A stretch of DNA of 64,000 nt from Halichondria panicea (GCF_963675165.1 NC_087387.1:508501-572500); one strand, 5' to 3'. Counted from the stretch's first letter, positions 1-12,824 are shown. Program-made: numbers and translations. The notes: generated by a model not told the origin, from the sequence alone.

Positions 1-3000
1 CCCCCACTGAGGTGTGTGTAAGCTTCCACCATGAGCTGAAGCACCTCCTGCCTGGTCGCTCGTCCATCTTCCACAAGCTCAGGAAGATTTCTCAGGGTTT
101 ACCATTGAGGTCTGAGCACAGGGACAAGATATTCGAACTAGCCCGTAGTCCTGACAACTTCTACCAGGTTCTCATGCATTTGAAGGTACATGATCGAGTG
201 GGTGTGGAGTTAAATACGATATGAAAACTGTCATTACACCGTGCTGCATGGCTATAATTACACCGACAAACATAAATGTTTCACCTACACTGTAGCTTAA
301 TTAGTATGGTGGTATCATGTCATTACAATGTATGCAGTCTACAAAAACATGTATTCTTGTTTTGTTAAATCTCTAACGTACACCACATTCTCGTGTCCTC
401 TGCAAGCAATTCTACTAGACTGTCTCAATGCTTATACCACACTGACTGTGCTTGTATGATTATGCTCATACCTCCTAACCTTGTTTTGTTGTCCCTGTCG
501 TACCACATTCTCGTGTCTCGTGCAGCTGATTCTAATTACAGACTAGACTGTTCCAATGCTTATACCATACTGATAACTGTGCTTGCTGTATTATATCCAA
601 TGTTTCCTTGCATGATATGCAGATGTACTCTTTTGACGTGAATCGTGTAAAGAACAGTGATGGTGACCTGCTCATCCACGTGGCCGTCAAGGGAGGTGTG
701 TGTGTGTGTGTGTGATGTGTGTGTGGGCGTGTGTGATACGTACAGCTGCTGTACTGACCGTCCATCAACTAGAGCTTTGTGTTTTGTACTAACTCTATTA
801 ATTATTATCTGTGTCTATATATAGTGCTTCCATCCTCTCATGAATCTATAGAAGAATGAATCCATTTCACTGTGAGCCCAATGGCTGGTTTATATACATG
901 TACGTAGTAGTAGGAATTCAAATGTCAATTATTGTAACACTATACCCACTGGGAAAGTAAATATACATTTCACTATTTTTACCCCTCCTCCCCCCCCCCC
1001 CCCCCCCCGGACACTTACTGAGCAGGTCTGCCACAGCTTCCTCTACTATTCACTTTGGTGAGGGGCTTCAAAGCCAGTGTCACTATGACTGATGGCTCTG
1101 GGCACACCCCCCTTACCCTCGCTAGTAAGAGGGGAGAGATGAGAATCGCTGAGGTATGTCAGTCATCAGTAACACAATACATGGTTAACCCACTCAACCG
1201 CTGCAGATTCTGATTTGTGTGTTTGGTGTTGACATAAATGCCCCCACGGCCAGTAACGGGAAGACTCCACTCCACTGGGCAGTCGAGTACAGCCACCCCT
1301 CTTTAGTCAGGTAATTTTGGGTTTTATTGTCAACGAGCTAATAAATATTAGATCATGTTTGCCATAAATACCGCAATTTGATTGGCTAAAGGAAGTGTTC
1401 TATCCAACTTAGAAAATCATGTACTTACTTAGAAAATCATGTACTTCACTTAGAAAATCATGTAGCAAAGATTAGATAAGAACATTCAAATCTGATTGGC
1501 TAAATACTCACGGTTGCTATGATCTAAAATGCTTAGACACTGTTTAGGAAGTTTCCACATGATTTAGAAGTCCTCAGGGCTAGTAGAACCCTCACTGCGT
1601 TTGGGATACTACAACCAGCCCTTTGGGCTTCTAAATCATGTAGAAACTTCCTAAACAGTGTCTAACTATTATTTAAAATATGTTGATGTATGCATAGTTT
1701 TGATACACAGCTGCAACAGCAAACAGCTAGATAAGCGTAATATTGATAATTATATAGACTTAAGTACGTAGTTTCAGTCGCATAATTGACAGCATCTGGT
1801 TATTTGACTGTATATTACTCCTCCAATATGCCCCATCCCCACCCCCTACTTTGCAGCATGCTGCTTCGTCGAGGGGCAGACTCCAGCCGCGAGGATTTGA
1901 ACAGGTGTGTCCCGTCGTTTGTGGCACGTCGTCTCCGCTATCACGAGTGTCGTCAGATCATCACTCAGTTCCAGATGGAGCGTGTCTCTAGACTAGCCAG
2001 AGAGGCCGAGGATGTGAGTAGTAAAAAATACTTAAATTCTTCTAATAATTAATTTACCTGTACAAGTCTAAGAGATAATTAACGAGGTTGCGTAACTTGT
2101 AGTTTCGATTGTGCAATTCAATTTCAATATTAGCTAGAGAATTCATTTTTATAGCTTTTAGGGAGTTTCATGAGATGATATGCTTACCGTATAGCGGGTA
2201 TATTTCGAGGGTATAAATGTTTGTGGTTTTCGCTGATTAAGCATCTACTGCGAACATTTATACCCACGAATTTAATATCGCATGCATGCATGCCGCTATT
2301 CCACGAAAATTAAATCCACGAATGTTTATACCCTCGAAATATACCCGCTATACGTTATATAGATTATGGATTTCTTTCAGACTAAAAATCTATAAATTAC
2401 TTTCCCCCCCCCCCTCTTCCCTTAGGGCACTCTGGATGTGAGCCGGCTGTACATCTCTGACTCGTGCATTGTAACACGCTCTGGGTGCACTCTACTCATG
2501 CTAGCCACACTCAACAACAGAGAGGACACTGTGAGTCAGCTGGTCACCATGGAGATGTGCCCTCTGGACTTCAAGCAAATGAAGGTAACGTAGTACTAGA
2601 TTTAGAATGTGAATAGCGACTGTTGGTTACATGTACAGCATTGCACTGTATAACGTGAATATTCATGTCATTATTATAGGTTCTAGTAGGCAGTATTGAG
2701 TTGCTTTCATTATTAGACTACTTTTATTTTAAGTGTGTTAATTTTGATGATTTTTGCTCTTTCTCTGATCTCTACTAGTCATGTGACATCTTCGATTCAT
2801 CGTTGGATGACTCTATCTCTAGTCAGGTGATGGAGATCACACCGGACGCTGACTATTCCCTCAAGACAGCTGTACACATGGCAGCTGAGGGTGGCTTCTC
2901 TGGCTGCTTGCTGGCACTACTAGAGTGAGTCCGTAATATTGAAATCACTACGCTAATGATATAACAATTAGCATTTAATAACCCCATTCCAACTGAATTT

Positions 3001-6000
3001 AAGGTCGAAAATTAAATCACTAACTAAATGTACATACATGTACATGTACAGGCTGTATGTACAATGCTCTACATACTAAGAGGAAGTACATGTACATGTA
3101 CGTACAAGTCTATATCCCTCAGGCCGTAACTCTTGCAATTAACAACCTGATTATTGGCTAGATGTATTTTTTTTCTTTTGTGTGCTTTAAGTTGAACTTG
3201 TGTCCTCCCCCAGAGCTGGAGCTCAGCCAGCTATACCTGATGCGTCCTCATGGCTGCCCCTGCACTATGCCACTGACCGTGGGCATATTGACTGTGTCTC
3301 CACTATTCTCAACTTCCCTAACCAGCTGGGACTCTGTGGACTCAGGCCGGCTGCCGATATCGCCCGTGGCAACGGATACGAGCAGATTTTGGAGCTACTG
3401 GAGAAAGCTATACGAATGTGAGTACAGTGGATTATTTGCAATATTGTAATAGTTACTACATGGCTATGAGTGCCACACGCTGTTTATTGGCTGGTAATAG
3501 ATTGTGGGGCAGAGATCATTATCTACTACAAGCTAGGGCCAATGAACTGTTTGTGGCGCGAATTGCCATATAATTATTGCCTTGAAAACCATTTGCTGCA
3601 TAGAAACCGGCCAGCATACTAATGGTATTCATGGTTCATGTCAATAACTTTGTACTAGTCTATCGATCTGGTCTATCTGTTAATTAAAAGGGGAGACTAG
3701 ACTGTGGCTGATTTGTCCTTCTTTTGTCGCTAAATTTGGTTGTATGGTTCAGTATTAGACCCCTCCTCCTATAGACGTCAGACTGACCTAGTGGCCCCGC
3801 TGTTGTTCGATGTAGCGCTATCAGGAACCAACGAAACACTCTTTGCCACGCTCGAGAACGGAGATGATGTCAACCCAACCGTAAGCTAGCTAATCAACAT
3901 CCATACCAACATTTATTATTTATTATAAATTATGGCCTTTTTATAACAGAGTTATCTTCTCTGGGCCTCTGTCTTTTACTGAGGTTTTGATTTATGCTTT
4001 TCAATAGACAATTTAACGTGTACACCACACACCCCCCCCCCCTCTTATACAAACAGAACGAGCTACACGATTGGCCGCTCATTCTAGCAGCTGGCTCTGG
4101 TCATCTGGAGCTTGTACAACAACTGCATGAATTTGGAGGTCATGTGACTCGTAGACACACCCTCTCTCGTTGCACACCTCTCCACGTGGCTGCCCGCGGA
4201 GGTCACATGGGCGTTGTCAGGTTCGTTGCCATGCCAATGAATCAAGCTCTGGCTAAGATACATGTTCTTATTAATTAATGGCTAACTTTGATTGTCTGTA
4301 ACTCTACTTGGGATTGTCCAATTTCACTTTTAAAAGATGCATTTTGTAGCTCTTTGATAGAGCTATCCAACGGTATACTTAGATCAGGGATTGCTTTCGG
4401 GCCCAAATCTTCTGATTATGGCAACGAGGGATCCATTCGTTTGGGAGAACTTTCCTCCAATTTTACTTGACAGTGTGAAGTGTAAAATGTTTGCCACCAT
4501 ATCTCTGAAGAAACATTAACATAAACTACATGTAGTAAATATGATATACATACTGTAGGTATCTTCTCCGGTTTTGCCTCAAGGGAAACGGAACTTGTCC
4601 TCCGTCTAATTTTCCCTCTGGTGCAGCTGGCACTGAGAACCACCCTCCACACTTGTACGTCAACGACAGGAACACTGCCGGTTGCACTCCACTGGAGCTG
4701 GCCGTATCACAGGGCCACCTCGATGTCGTCAAGTACGTAGCGGCATGGAAACAATCACCATAGTGGCCAGTAGAATAGTGTGTACTGGTAACTAGTGTTC
4801 AGATTTGGCCAGTAATAAGCTGTATACCGGTACTATACTGTAATGCTTAATTGCCATAGTTGAAGAAGTACATGTACATGTATGTGACAATAATAGTAAC
4901 AGCAGTTTCTAAATTCCACAAATTAATGAGCTTTTCTCTGCTACAAGCTTAAGATTAGTTGCGCACCACACCCACTCCCTATACCCAGGATCCTACTGGA
5001 GCACGGAGCCAGCACCACCCTCCCTGACAGTAATGGCTGCCAGATTAACTGCCCCTCGTTTGCGGGGACTCAGTTCCTCATGGAGACACATCGCAAGGAG
5101 AAGAAAAGAAAGATCATGGCTTGCCTCAACCCTAAAGCATCCATCAAGGACATTCAGATAGTCTGGGAGGTACGTTTTGAGTTACAAGTATCTTTGTGAA
5201 GTAGTCAGTGTCTTAATCACGTACTTGTCATCTAAAAGAATAATTATTTGTGGAAGTGCAGTGCCTTACCGGGAAACCTATAATAGGTATCAGAATGGTT
5301 TGTAATTGCGTAAACCATGTATGTGGGTTTGGATGGTCCGATTTCAACTTTTTAATGATTTTCTGGTAGCTTAAAGTGAGCTCTTTCAGATGGCATATTA
5401 AAATCAAAGGTCGTTTTCGAGGCCATTTTCGACAAAAAAGCGTGGGCTATAGGTGGGGGAGAGTTCAAATGGGGTCCGATTTAAAATATTGAGCTGAACA
5501 TATCATCGGAAAGAGCTCTTTCTAAGCTTTCGGAAAATCCAAAAATTATTGAGATTGGACCAACGGTACGCAAGTTATTTTCATTCAAAGATTATTAATC
5601 CACAACCTTCCAAATTGGGTGAAAGGCCTATCTAATGTGTTTAGATCAATGATTGCTGTACTATTGTACTGCACCTAATAAATATGCGCTTTATTTGTTT
5701 TTATTAATAGTGTAATTTGATTGGTGCAGAGCCCGAGTGACTTCAATCTGAACCAGAGGACAGAGGACAGCTTCATCATGATGGCTGCCTCATCTGCCAG
5801 GCCTGATGTTCTCCAGTTCTTTATTGACGAGGCTATCAAGTGTCGACGCAGCATGCTCATCTCACCGGGGCAGCCCCTGCAATCAACAAGGTAATTAATA
5901 CATTGCTGAAATACATGCATGTACTGTTTGCTTACACACCTTTATGGGCCTATTGCTTTGCTTCGGATTATTCGATTACTGAAGTCTCCTTCCCTCAACA

Positions 6001-6481
6001 GAATGTATAACAGTGCCTCTGGGGAGGACTCTTCCCCCGATTTCCGTGAAAACTCACTTCCAACCAACTTCAAGTTACAGCCAAACGATCACGCCCACCC
6101 ACACACTGCCCTCCCAGCTCCGTACAGTCACAAGAAGGGTGCAGAGGTCACTGTAACGTCTCTAGGCCCCACCCCCTTTACAGCCCTCCCGTCTCCACGC
6201 AGTCGCGACCCTCACAAGGGTGCAGAGGTCACTATTACGTCTCTAGGCCCCGCCCTCTCGTCTCCCAGTCAGGACCGTCACAATAAGGGTGCGGAGGTCA
6301 CTGTGACATCATTGGGGCCGATGGTTCTCCGTGGGTGTGATGTGGAGAGTGACCCGTGTGAGGGTAGTGGAAGTCGTGGGGGTGGTGGGGACCAGCTGTT
6401 GTTGGAGAGTCGCACTGCGTTACCACAAGTGTTCAGGACACAGCTGCCCAACACTCGCGAACAATGTGCTAGCGATCGAGG

Positions 6482-6550
<69 letters not shown>

Positions 6551-8702
6551 CGTGCGTGCGTGTGTGTGTGTGTGTGGGGGGGGAGGTAATGTACGTGGCC
6601 TAGATGTACGTATGTAGCATCTTTGAAGGGCCATAACTTTAGTTTCGTTGGTCCAAAAACGTAAATTTTATGATTTTTGAAAGCAGTCCTTCAGATAATG
6701 TGTTTCAGAAGTTCTATTTTGGGCCTGTTTTTAACAACTCAGCATACCATCTGAACGGGCTCCTTCTAAGCTTTCAGACTTTTGTTTTCCTTATGTGTAG
6801 ATCATCTCGTCGTAGCGGGCCCCCCAAGAAGCCCCCTCGATCGAGGCAGAGGACAGCAGCTGATATGCCCCCCCGAGCCGTTGGTCTCCTCAGGAGAAAG
6901 GCGGGGTCAGGGGGGAGCAGTGCCACGCCCCTTTCTGAAGATGACGAACCTGTCCGTCGAAAACATCCCAGCATCAGTGAGGGGGCACGGCCTGTTGCTA
7001 ATGGATACAGAGGCGGAGTCAGTAGTGAGGCTGAAAGTGGAGCTGAGACCAAAGGAAGAGAATTTGCTAGTGAGTGTTGTGTGCACAAATATACGTGCAC
7101 AGTACGTACACGTAGCGTAACAAAATAGGCGTGCAAAAAAAAAACTAAATACATTATAGTGTTATTGTGTGTTTTTCTGTACCAGTGTCTCCATACATAA
7201 TTAGTAGTTACTATACAAGCAAGCAAAACAACGTACTTAGCGGATTGTGTTATTCATTTCGGCTAAACTATAGTAATTTTATAGCTCTCTCTCTTTCATA
7301 GGGTTGCTCCACTTTGCCAATCCGGTTGACGGCTGCACTGCTCTTCATCGAGCTGCCGAGGCCTGTCGCCATGACAATATCACGGTACTACTGCGAGCTG
7401 ACGAGGAGCTAGCTAACATGACGGATGTTGTGGGGAACACAGCTCTCCACCTGGCCTGCCTCAAGGCACACAAGCAGACTGTCAAGGCACTCCTGGTAAG
7501 TGTTGACAGCTTCTCCACTCCAACTCTCTGGAACCCCTGGCCTTTTATAAATAGGCTACTTTGGGGATCAAAGTTTTGGCCATTGTAGATACAGAGGTGG
7601 CCTTTGTTGAGAGGTTGTTTTGTACACAAACTGTTCATTTGGGACCTGGCCCCTTTTATCACAGTTCAAGGTGGCCATTGAGAGAGGTCATCACTGTACA
7701 TGACATTACTGCATGTCCAGTCAGCCAGCTGTATTCAAATACTTCATTTTTATTCTTTAAATTTTTTTTTCGTTTTTTTCTTCTTTTTCTTCTGTTGTTG
7801 CGTCTATGAGTCAGTGCCTGTATCACTTTTGCACAGGGTTTCAAGTGTGTTAGTACCGTTGTTCGTAACAGTGGCAAGGAGCTCCCAGAAGAGAGATGCA
7901 TGCGCAGAGATGTCCGGAAAATGGTAGGTGTGGGTAATAAGGTATGTATGATCATAAGCGTTTGCTTTTCTCACAGGTGGCTAAAGCTAGACAAGCTCAA
8001 CATGGGGACAAGTGAGTGCCTATAAGCAGACGATTTGTACTGGTTATCTACCGAGGCCACAGTCCGTTTAATAGTGTTCTCGATTTGTCTATAGCAGTAC
8101 ATGTACCATGTGTGATCTATACAATGTGCCGTCGTAGCTACGTGTATATACGTGTGTTATAGATTTGACCCACTGATAGCTTCCCCTGTACTATTGGTAT
8201 TATTTATAAGCACCCGTGGCCGATATTTATTTAATTATCGCGTGTGTTAGTAGTACCCACACCGTCTCTTTGCTCACAGCATTCCTAGCTCACCCAAGCA
8301 ACGACTGGGGATGGCCTCAGTGGGTGTAGCCGACAACGGAGCCTCAAGATTATCAGGTGAGCTGGTTAATTAGATCTAAAGCATCCCTGCATTTGATAAG
8401 CATAGTCTAGTCTGTGAGAGTAGTATAATATTTATGGTCTAGAGTATATGGTTTGATTCTGCTCTGTGTAGTGGATTCGTACGGTCTTACGTATACGCCC
8501 GTAAAAAGCTAATAGCGATGAAAGTAATACTATGAGTCAGTTCTTAACCCCTCCCCCCTCCCACACACACACAGACATTCACGAAGCCTCGGCTCCTACA
8601 TCGCCTTACGAGGAGAACAATTTTGAAGTCCAATTTGAGACATTGAAAGAGGAATATGACAAAAAACACGACGCTGCCTTAACAAGCAGTAAAACTGACT
8701 AA
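1..8702 (+). CDS. Ankyrin-repeat protein, 5'-truncated by the window edge
   Basis: Twenty exons with closing phases: 1-185, 623-695, 1026-1153, 1207-1310, 1857-2013, 2426-2584, 2779-2924, 3214-3417, 3775-3880, 4057-4220, 4559-4732, 4989-5169, 5730-5890, 6002-6481, 6801-7069, 7302-7495, 7837-7923, 7977-8011, 8280-8356, 8575-8702 (TAA). About 1069 residues are visible; the start lies upstream. Ankyrin cores are clear: DGSGHTPLTLASKRGE, NGKTPLHWAVEYSH, RCTPLHVAARGGH, AGCTPLELAVSQGH and, near the end, DGCTALHRAAEA and GNTALHLACLKAH. Exon 14 holds three copies of a KGAEVTVTSLGP motif. Exon 15 is Arg/Pro-rich and probably disordered. The last 40 residues are acidic and Lys-rich. Ankyrin repeats bind proteins, so a scaffold or adaptor role is likely, but I do not recognise the family. 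The 3' end converges on the kelch gene 206 bp away. Confidence 0.85.
1533..1665. repeat. Foldback of 133 bp in an ankyrin-gene intron
   Basis: Left arm TTAGACACTGTTTAGGAAG and its complement at the right, followed inward by TACATGATTTAGAAG-type arms and AGGGCT/AGCCCT. Just upstream, a CTTAGAAAATCATGTA word repeats three times (1408-1463). Confidence 0.75.
2185..2357. mobile_element. MITE, TACCGTATAGCGGG family
   Basis: The left end TACCGTATAGCGGGTATATT is mirrored at the right (ATACCCGCTATACG). The interior has TTCGAGGGTATAAATGTT and complementary copies, giving a long hairpin. Related copies: 9688, 19314, 21479 and 57608. Confidence 0.85.
5330..5620. repeat. Diverged R330-like repeat
   Basis: Has the same plan as R330 (GTCCGATTTCAAC, TGATTTTCTGGTAGCTTAAA, GAGCTCTTTCTAAGCTTTCG, ATTGAGATTGGACCAACGGT) but low identity. 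A second relict (CCATAACTTTAGTTTCGTTG, CTTCTAAGCTTTCAGAC) lies at 6625-6790. Both are in ankyrin-gene introns. Confidence 0.6.
6482..6578. repeat. (GT)n microsatellite starting at a donor site
   Basis: The tract begins with the intron donor GTGAGTGTGTG of ankyrin exon 6002-6481 and ends in a short GTGC run and poly-G. Confidence 0.95.
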
Positions 8703-8908
8703 TTATTTGGTGTGTTCTTTCAGTGGTTTTTATAAACTGTTTCTTTCTTGTCTGATCTGCTATGTTATGTATAATTATATGTAACTCATTTATATTGTAT
8801 GCAAACTTTCGTATTCTCCAATTGTCCATAAAATGTATATATTCACTGCTGAGTGGGTGTATAAATTTAATATTAACATGAAGCATGATAAAAAATTAAA
8901 TAGTGCTA

Positions 8909-9342
8909 TTAAACATTCAGGTTCACAGTTGCCATGACATCTCTTGTAAGGGAGCTTGGCCAGTTCTTAGGGTCCACATAACCTCCCAAGAGCATTATCT
9001 GAGCTCCTCCAAGAACAGCGATTGAACACGAACTTCTGGCAGCTGCAAGAGTACCAACAACTGACCATGCTTTAGTCTCTGGGTCAAAACATTGCACCGT
9101 ATTAGCGGTCAAGTGCTTGTCCTCTAGCCCACTGGCTATGACCAGCTTCCCGTTGATGGCAGCGCATCCTGCTCTCACAAATGGCACTTGAGTGATGCGC
9201 TCCCAGACTTTAGGGGTGTGGTCTTTGGATAGTGGTGACGTTGAGGCTAAGAGCTCGGGTAGCTTGCAGCTAATGACCGAGCGAATGGCACCTTCGTGAG
9301 GGGAGAGCCTGTGTGTGTGTGTGTGTGTGTGGGTGGGTGGAG

Positions 9343-9377
<35 letters not shown>

Positions 9378-11217
9378 ATGTGGAGGGCAAAATGTTTATT
9401 TTGAAATAGTATGCAGTGTATAAATTTGAAGAAGCCATGAAGAATTTGTTTAAAATAACAAAGTACATGTATATATACATAATAATAAAAATAGGCTAAT
9501 TTGCAAAATATGATTACTTACCCTCCGAGTAGGTACAGTCGGTCGGTCACCTGACAGACAGCTGTGGACATGAAGGTAACGGGCAGAGGAAAGGGAGAGG
9601 CCAGCGACCATTGGTTGGAGGTGAGGTCCAACACCTCCACACTGTCCAAGTACTCATTGTCCCCCTCACCCATACCTGTGTGGTAGGTACCGTATGGCGG
9701 GTTATTTTCGTATGGTGGAAATTTTCGTATTGTAAGAGCATCATACGAAAATTATATAATTATTCTACCGCAATAAGTTCAACGTCACTATCCTGAGCTG
9801 TACGAATATTGAATACATAATTGGGCAATTCGTACGAAAATTACCAGCTATACGGTAATTACAAGAGTAGATGAGAGTGATAAGAGTACCTCTGCTATCA
9901 GCTAATCTACTCTTGATAATACCGTAGGAACTATTAATTATTAGATACCGTATTACTAGAATATTTTACTGGTGAAATAAGCCAAATCAGCAGAAAATTT
10001 GACCCTTTGCGATCTAACTATTGTGTTCTGGCAAGGATCGTGTGTATTTACTAGTACTAGTTTAGGTTTTGCGGATTTCATTGTTGCGAATTGATCAACC
10101 CTCGCAAATTGCAAATGTTTGATGCTCGCAAAACATTCTAGTAATACGGTAAGCAGAGCCAGTGGTTCTGCTTAATTATGAAAAGTGTTTGTATAATTAT
10201 ACATGCATACCTATATCATTCTGAAAGTAGGAACTGGACCTAATTTGGTAGTGTGCAGTGCAACTTTGCTGGCACAGGCAGGTAGCTAGCACAAGTAAGG
10301 CTTAGAGAGAAATACCTATACCTTAGTTGATGTAATGCAGCGACACTCTAATTATACGAAAATTGAATATTCAGCCCATAATTATATAAATATAACACCG
10401 TATAGTTTTTGTACACATGCAGTCTTAGCAAAGCGATTGAACACAATAGTATACATGTACATGTATTGCAACCAGAGGAGGTCCGACATGCGTGCACGAA
10501 TCACTACAAGTTCAGTGCATTGTGGCCTGGACATTATCACGTGACCGCAATGACATCAATGCACTGAACTTGTAGTGATTCGTGCACGCATGTCGGACCT
10601 CCTCTGACGTGTAACTTTATAGCAGCTCAGTATAAACCACACTAACCTCCAATGACAATGATGTAATCCTTATAGCTCACGGCACTGCACACACTACGCT
10701 CGGTCGCCATGGAGGGCAGGAGATGGCACCACTTCTTAGTGCCCCTCTCGTCAAAACTACACACTTTGTTTGTAGTCAATGACGACAGAACAGACGTTCC
10801 CCCGACAGTAACCACCAGACCCTTTGCTACAACAAGTCCAAATGTATAATATGGAGACAGCGGTAGAGAGGACCAACATTCGTGCACCGTGTCGTATTTG
10901 AATACCGTTCTGGAGTATTCGAACGAGATGCAAGTACCGCCCCCCACGTAGACGTCAGTGTTTCTAACGACAACATGTGGACGGACAAACCCACAGGGCA
11001 TGCGCGGACACCCTCTCCACAGCAGGGGGGACCGTTGAGGTACGACACTCTTCGAAACCTGTAGTAGCAATATAAATAACTAAATTTGTATTATAAAAGC
11101 TTGTGTATCTGTGTAATAATTATTGTGTTAGGTACATAAGTATGTCTTGTGTGAAACACGTACATAGTGACATAACAACCGTCACTAGCTAGCTAGCCTG
11201 TAGCTTACTTTGTCCAT
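8909..11217 (-). CDS. Kelch-repeat beta-propeller protein
   Basis: Four exons on the minus strand: start ATG at 11217 in exon 11209-11252, then 10647-11058, 9522-9675 and 8909-9308 (TAA at 8909-8911). Phases close and give 324 residues. Six kelch-type blade cores ending in a double glycine can be read: DVYVGGGT, GLVVTVGG, YIIVIGG, RLYLLGG, LVIASG and IMLLGGY, with the usual tyrosine/tryptophan spacing. There is no BTB or BACK domain, so this is a propeller-only protein, as in the KLHDC8 type, not a BTB-kelch ubiquitin adaptor. The chosen start is the first ATG in a 44-base exon; an upstream coding exon cannot be excluded, because the frame stays open to the acceptor. The 970-bp intron between exons 2 and 3 holds three MITEs. 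Confidence 0.8.
9688..9857. mobile_element. MITE, TACCGTATAGCGGG family, divergent copy next to a splice acceptor
   Basis: TACCGTATGGCGGGTTATTT at the left and AGCTATACGGTA at the right, with TTTTCGTA words inside. It ends 12 bp upstream (in sense) of the acceptor of kelch exon 9522-9675. Confidence 0.7.
9946..10151. mobile_element. 206-bp MITE with TACCGTATTACTAGAAT ends
   Basis: TACCGTATTACTAGAATATT at the left and ATTCTAGTAATACGGTA at the right. The interior has TTTGACCCTTTGCGA and ATTGATCAACCCTCGCAAA. An end-degraded relative lies at 15197-15345. It is in a kelch intron. Confidence 0.85.
10473..10606. mobile_element. Foldback MITE, CAGAGGAGG family, subfamily A
   Basis: A 134-bp element that is almost entirely inverted repeat: about 50 bp at each end are exact reverse complements, starting CAGAGGAGGTCCGACATG. 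It lies in a kelch intron. The same element, ends and interior, recurs at 59321-59453. No clear target duplication remains here. Confidence 0.9.
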
Positions 11218-11519
11218 AGATAGATATCTCAGCAAGACTTCTTCTGAACTTCCTGTAGATATGAAAAGAGGGGTGGGGCTGGTATGCCGCGATATATAAT
11301 TATTGCTGCATGAATATCATTAAAAGTGCTCTATAATAATTATGGTTTTAGACAGACATCTATGACAGGCAACATCCACCATTGCTGGGCAAATGTGCGC
11401 GTGCAGAAGTAAACACACAATATAAAGCTATCAAGATGTGTTAGATTCAGTCAAGTAGTCTACCTCCTGTCTCCACACTACTTTTATACTGAACACTAGA
11501 ACACTTGGAATCAAAAGCA
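11218..11519. promoter_or_regulatory. Divergent intergenic region, kelch gene / orphan gene
   Basis: About 300 bp separates the proposed kelch start (minus strand) from the ATG of the 123-codon gene (plus strand). A TATA-like stretch (TTTTATACT) lies about 35 bases before the plus-strand ATG. The region also contains the 5' part of the first kelch exon, so the true promoter is shorter. That it serves both genes is inferred from spacing only. Confidence 0.35.
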
Positions 11520-11891
11520 ATGGCACTGAGAGTGGTACAAACGCTTGGAAAACATACAGAAGAATATTCCAACCTGTCAAATCTTGTGGCTGAGATGTGT
11601 CAAAAAAATGAAAACGAGAGCCTCAACAATGCAGAAATAGAAAGAATTAGAAACACTAACTTCTCACAAGAACTGGAGTTCAAAGAAGATCCTAAACAAT
11701 TTGTGTTGGATTCCAAGAAAGCATTCAAGTTGTTCATAAGTGGACTAAATGATGATATGAGATTCGATCAGTTGATTACGCAGGTTCCTCACAACCCCAC
11801 GTCTTTCCCCTATCAAATGGGAGAAGGCAAAGTTGATGTCGGGCCTCTACAGAAGACGACTGACGTTCGCGTTACGGCCACTTCTACCTAG
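11520..11891 (+). CDS. Small single-exon protein of unknown function
   Basis: An uninterrupted frame of 123 codons begins MALRVVQTLGKH and ends in VTATST. It is rich in charged residues and Asn/Gln, with no signal peptide or membrane segment. A middle helix-like stretch contains KQFVLDSKKAFKLFIS. I do not recognise the family. Support for a real gene: an ATG 35 bp after a TATA-like box, unbiased composition with no simple repeat, and an AATAAA at 12231-12236 in the following 3' region. It stands alone between two minus-strand genes and converges on the kinase gene. Against it: no intron and no recognisable domain. Confidence 0.45.
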   Translation: MALRVVQTLGKHTEEYSNLSNLVAEMCQKNENESLNNAEIERIRNTNFSQELEFKEDPKQFVLDSKKAFKLFISGLNDDMRFDQLITQVPHNPTSFPYQMGEGKVDVGPLQKTTDVRVTATST

Positions 11892-12230
11892 TACCTAGCA
11901 TCACAAAAGATCGATGAACTGACGATACACAAGCGAAATTGATTGAGTTAACATTAATTCAGGCTCTGTAAACCCTATAGCTATAAAAATCATCACTTTT
12001 TATTTAATAATCATTATAAGTATGCATGTTGCGTGTTTGCTGTAACTTACTCTCAAGGCTGCATTTAATCTACGTTATCACCAAGGCCCAAGGTAGCAAA
12101 TCAAACAAGCTGTACATTTACAGCTAACACAACTCGAGTTATAGATTTTTTTGTTACAATGTTTCATTGCAAATGATTATTGTCATTGTTGTTGCTATAA
12201 TTAACTTAATTCAATTTAATTACACCAATT

Positions 12231-12236
12231 AATAAA
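12231..12236 (+). terminator. AATAAA poly(A) signal candidate for the 11520 gene
   Basis: Canonical hexamer 340 bp after the stop codon, in AT-rich sequence with no closer full match noticed on that strand. Confidence 0.4.
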
Positions 12237-12727
12237 ACAGCACGCAGTACATGTATAACTTTGCATGACAAATTAAAATTTAAAACAAAACTCAATTTGA
12301 TAAACGGTAAGTAAAAGATTAAAAAGAAACAGTGTTGGAAAACTTGATATATATTGTACGTATTAATTCAGTAGAGGTACTTTCAAAAAATATTGTTACT
12401 CTAACTAGCATTTCTATACACGTCACGTCTGTAGCCTGAGAATATTTAAATTGCAACTTCATCGACATTCCATTTTTGTTCCGACTCTTTACCTGCAGAG
12501 AAAGTAATTAAAATAATTAAAATAATAATAATTGTAAAAAAATCCTATAAGAGCAATACGACGCATTGATACAGAGACATGTTCCCACGGCCTTTGGCTT
12601 ATCTTTTTTAATTAAATTAAATTAGTAAGCCTGCATGGGAAGAGAGCTACTAGTTAAACAGCTTTTTTCCACCAGCATGATATTGAGGTCATGAACTTCT
12701 AAGATAATTATGCTAATGTTTGTTCAA

Positions 12728-12811
12728 GGTGGTTTTAGACAACAACCTTATCAAACACAATGCAAGCTAGGTGGTTTTAGACAACAACCTTATCAAACAC
12801 AATGCAAGCTA
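12728..12811. repeat. Two tandem 42-bp units
   Basis: GGTGGTTTTAGACAACAACC through TGCAAGCTA, repeated exactly twice, immediately before the foldback at 12825. Confidence 0.85.
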
Positions 12812-12824
12812 GGTAACCACCATG

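Noticed and set aside
5919-6001. Extending ankyrin exon 14 upstream to the ATG near 5919
   Set aside because: CTCAACAG|AA at 6001 is a good acceptor that joins exon 13 in phase. The upstream stretch is intron read through.
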